A stretch of DNA of 23,810 nucleotides, taken from the NCBI GenBank assembly GCA_024699595.1, contig JAILPG010000232.1:1-23810 (forward strand), given 5' to 3'. The translations under genes and the position numbers were made by a program. Position 1 is the stretch's first letter, and each line of letters begins with the position of its first letter. The notes beneath the pieces were generated by a model, which was not told where the DNA came from, made no database searches, and saw only the letters and a program-made list of their open reading frames with translations. Source of the DNA: Lachnospiraceae bacterium (GTDB lineage Bacteria; Bacillota_A; Clostridia; Lachnospirales; Lachnospiraceae). Shown here piece by piece: positions 22,825 to 23,810 of the stretch.

Positions 22825-23572
22825 GATAGCGGTCATAGATGATGAAAATGTGGTTCGGAACGGGATAGTGCTCGAAACGGACTGGGCTTCGCTTGACTGT
22901 GAAGTGGTCGCGGAGGCTTCAAACGGTGAAGAGGGGCTTGAGATCATTAAAAAATACCGCCCCGACATAGTCATAAGCGACATCAGGATGCCGAAAATGG
23001 ACGGGATCGAGATGCTTAAGAAGCTTAGGGAAGAAGGCGATAAGACCTATGTCATCTTTTTATCCGCATACAACGAATTTTCCTATGCACAGCAGGCCGT
23101 AAAATACAGCGCCGCTGATTATCTGTTAAAGCCCTATGACGACGGCGATCTGGAGCAGGCTATAATAAGGATAAGAGACGTTCTGACAAAGCATAAACAG
23201 AATGCGGATGATAAGCATGAAGAGGATGTGCTTTCGAAGAATGCGATCTTAAGGAACGACAAATCCAAGTATGTTTCGGATGCTCTGGATTATATAGGAG
23301 AGCATATGTCGGATCCGGACATTAACATTAGGGCGATAGCAGAGGCCATAGACATAAGCGAGAGTCATTTGAGTCATATATTTAAAAAGGAAACGGATTA
23401 TACGGTAAATGCCTATATCACCAGGTACAGGATGAGGACGGCGATGAAGCTCTTAAAGAGTAAGAGGCATAAGATATATGAAGTTGCCGAGCTTGTGGGA
23501 TACCGCGATATCGCTTATTTTTCCACCATATTCAAAAAGATCACCGGTGTAAACCCGTCCGAATACCAGTAG
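22805..23572 (+). CDS. YesN-type response regulator with AraC DNA-binding domain
   Basis: The 255-residue regulator joins a receiver domain (about 1-125) to an AraC-type helix-turn-helix domain (about 155-255). Asp12 and Asp13 (AVIDDE), phosphoacceptor Asp59 (IVISDIRMP), Ser87 (LSAYNEF) and Lys109 (LKP) are all present. The C-terminal domain has DISESHLSHIFKKE and the closing VAELVGYRDIAYFSTIFKKITGVNPSEYQ block. The ATG at 22805 has GAGG upstream at a somewhat long distance and overlaps the kinase by 20 nt; the ATG at 22817 is an alternative. A transporter starting at 23791 downstream is the natural target. Confidence 0.95.
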   Translation: MEQRMLKIAVIDDENVVRNGIVLETDWASLDCEVVAEASNGEEGLEIIKKYRPDIVISDIRMPKMDGIEMLKKLREEGDKTYVIFLSAYNEFSYAQQAVKYSAADYLLKPYDDGDLEQAIIRIRDVLTKHKQNADDKHEEDVLSKNAILRNDKSKYVSDALDYIGEHMSDPDINIRAIAEAIDISESHLSHIFKKETDYTVNAYITRYRMRTAMKLLKSKRHKIYEVAELVGYRDIAYFSTIFKKITGVNPSEYQ

Positions 23573-23790
23573 AGACGGGTTTTCCAGACAGTTCGTGAGA
23601 CTTATCTTACAGGAATGCAAATGACCGGTTATACTTTTTGCAGGAATTTAAAATGAAAAGCAGTTTTGTCTTATTTTTTACAAAACTGTTTTTTTTTATA
23701 ATGTTTTCTGTCAGGGGAAAAAGGCATGACTGCGACAGTGAGAGCCCGGATCCCAAATAGTTTAAGGATATAAAACAGGAGGAAAACAAA
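23573..23790. other. 218-nt intergenic region with terminator and probable promoter of the next gene
   Basis: It holds an intrinsic terminator at 23661-23697 and, further right, the leader of the gene starting at 23791. ATATAAA at about 23768-23774 could be a -10 element but no clear -35 lies 17 nt before it, which would fit an activator-dependent promoter. The AraC-type regulator next door is the obvious candidate activator. Nothing else recognised. Confidence 0.4.
23661..23697 (+). terminator. intrinsic terminator after the sensor operon
   Basis: CAGTTTTGT (23661-23669) pairs with ACAAAACTG (23680-23688) around a 10-nt loop, followed by nine T (23689-23697). It ends the murG to response regulator transcript. 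Confidence 0.85.
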
Positions 23791-23810
23791 GTGAAAAAGA
23801 GATTATTATC
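23791..23810 (+). CDS. start of a gene cut by the window edge, GTG start with strong ribosome binding site
   Basis: AGGAGG (23777-23782) is 8 nt before GTG at 23791, followed by codons for Lys-Lys-Arg-Leu-Leu up to the edge. The basic-then-hydrophobic beginning suits a signal peptide, for example a solute-binding protein, but only six codons are visible. Its position after an AraC-type two-component operon suggests it is regulated by it. Confidence 0.55.

Noticed and set aside
1..23810. CRISPR arrays, tRNA or rRNA genes
   Set aside because: No regularly spaced repeats and no recognisable RNA genes were found by reading; short RNAs could be missed without a covariance search.

Overview
The window reads as part of a low-to-mid GC Firmicute chromosome, most likely a Lachnospiraceae (Clostridia) member. 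The reasons are family content (a DUF5711 protein, a transketolase split into two genes, a Tad/Flp pilus locus of the clostridial type with a Flp1-like pilin, several AraC- and OmpR-type two-component systems) and strong AGGAGG-type ribosome binding sites. Genus cannot be decided from the sequence alone. No rRNA, tRNA or CRISPR array was seen.

Positions 1 to about 2999 are one end of a mobilizable transposon or integrative mobilizable element. All its genes are on the minus strand. From the right end inward they are two small unknown proteins, a third unknown protein overlapping a TnpV-family gene, a terminator next to a large imperfect hairpin, a small charged protein, an oriT-like set of dyads, and the N-terminal 279 codons of a MobV/Pre relaxase that runs off the left edge. 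The right end of the element lies inside a Flp-type pilin gene. The pilin keeps its leader, processing site and first hydrophobic residues (3000-3086) and then changes abruptly into element sequence with a stop at 2967.

Positions 2967-7916 are a Tad pilus operon on the minus strand, transcribed from about 8000 leftwards: prepilin peptidase, TadZ/CpaE-like ATPase, TadA/CpaF ATPase, TadB, TadC and the interrupted flp gene. Gene spacing is 1-20 nt or overlapping. The peptidase is preceded by helically phased ATGTGA repeats and a TTTGTGA-N5-TCACAAA dyad.

Positions 8162-11804 are a second minus-strand operon, manA - DUF5711 - pgi, with a good promoter in front of manA and a strong intrinsic terminator after pgi. 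Divergent from it, positions 11817-15094 carry a plus-strand operon of two transketolase halves, a flavodoxin-SCP2 fusion and a HIT hydrolase. A shared hairpin terminator then meets the convergent histidine kinase / OmpR regulator pair (15161-16910, minus).

Positions 17186-23572 are a tight plus-strand run of murG, an ABC exporter, an AfuA/HptA-like iron- or sugar-phosphate-type binding lipoprotein, a YesM/LytS-type sensor kinase and a YesN-type AraC response regulator, closed by a terminator. The last three look like a three-component nutrient-sensing system similar in layout to HptASR. The start of one more gene (23791) with a strong ribosome binding site is cut by the right edge.

The most noteworthy points are the disruption of the major pilin gene by the mobile element, the oriT and hairpin structures in the element, the unusual Tad proteins (a TadC with a large external domain and a TadZ with a degenerate P-loop), and the three-component sensor. 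I did not find a clearly new multi-gene system.
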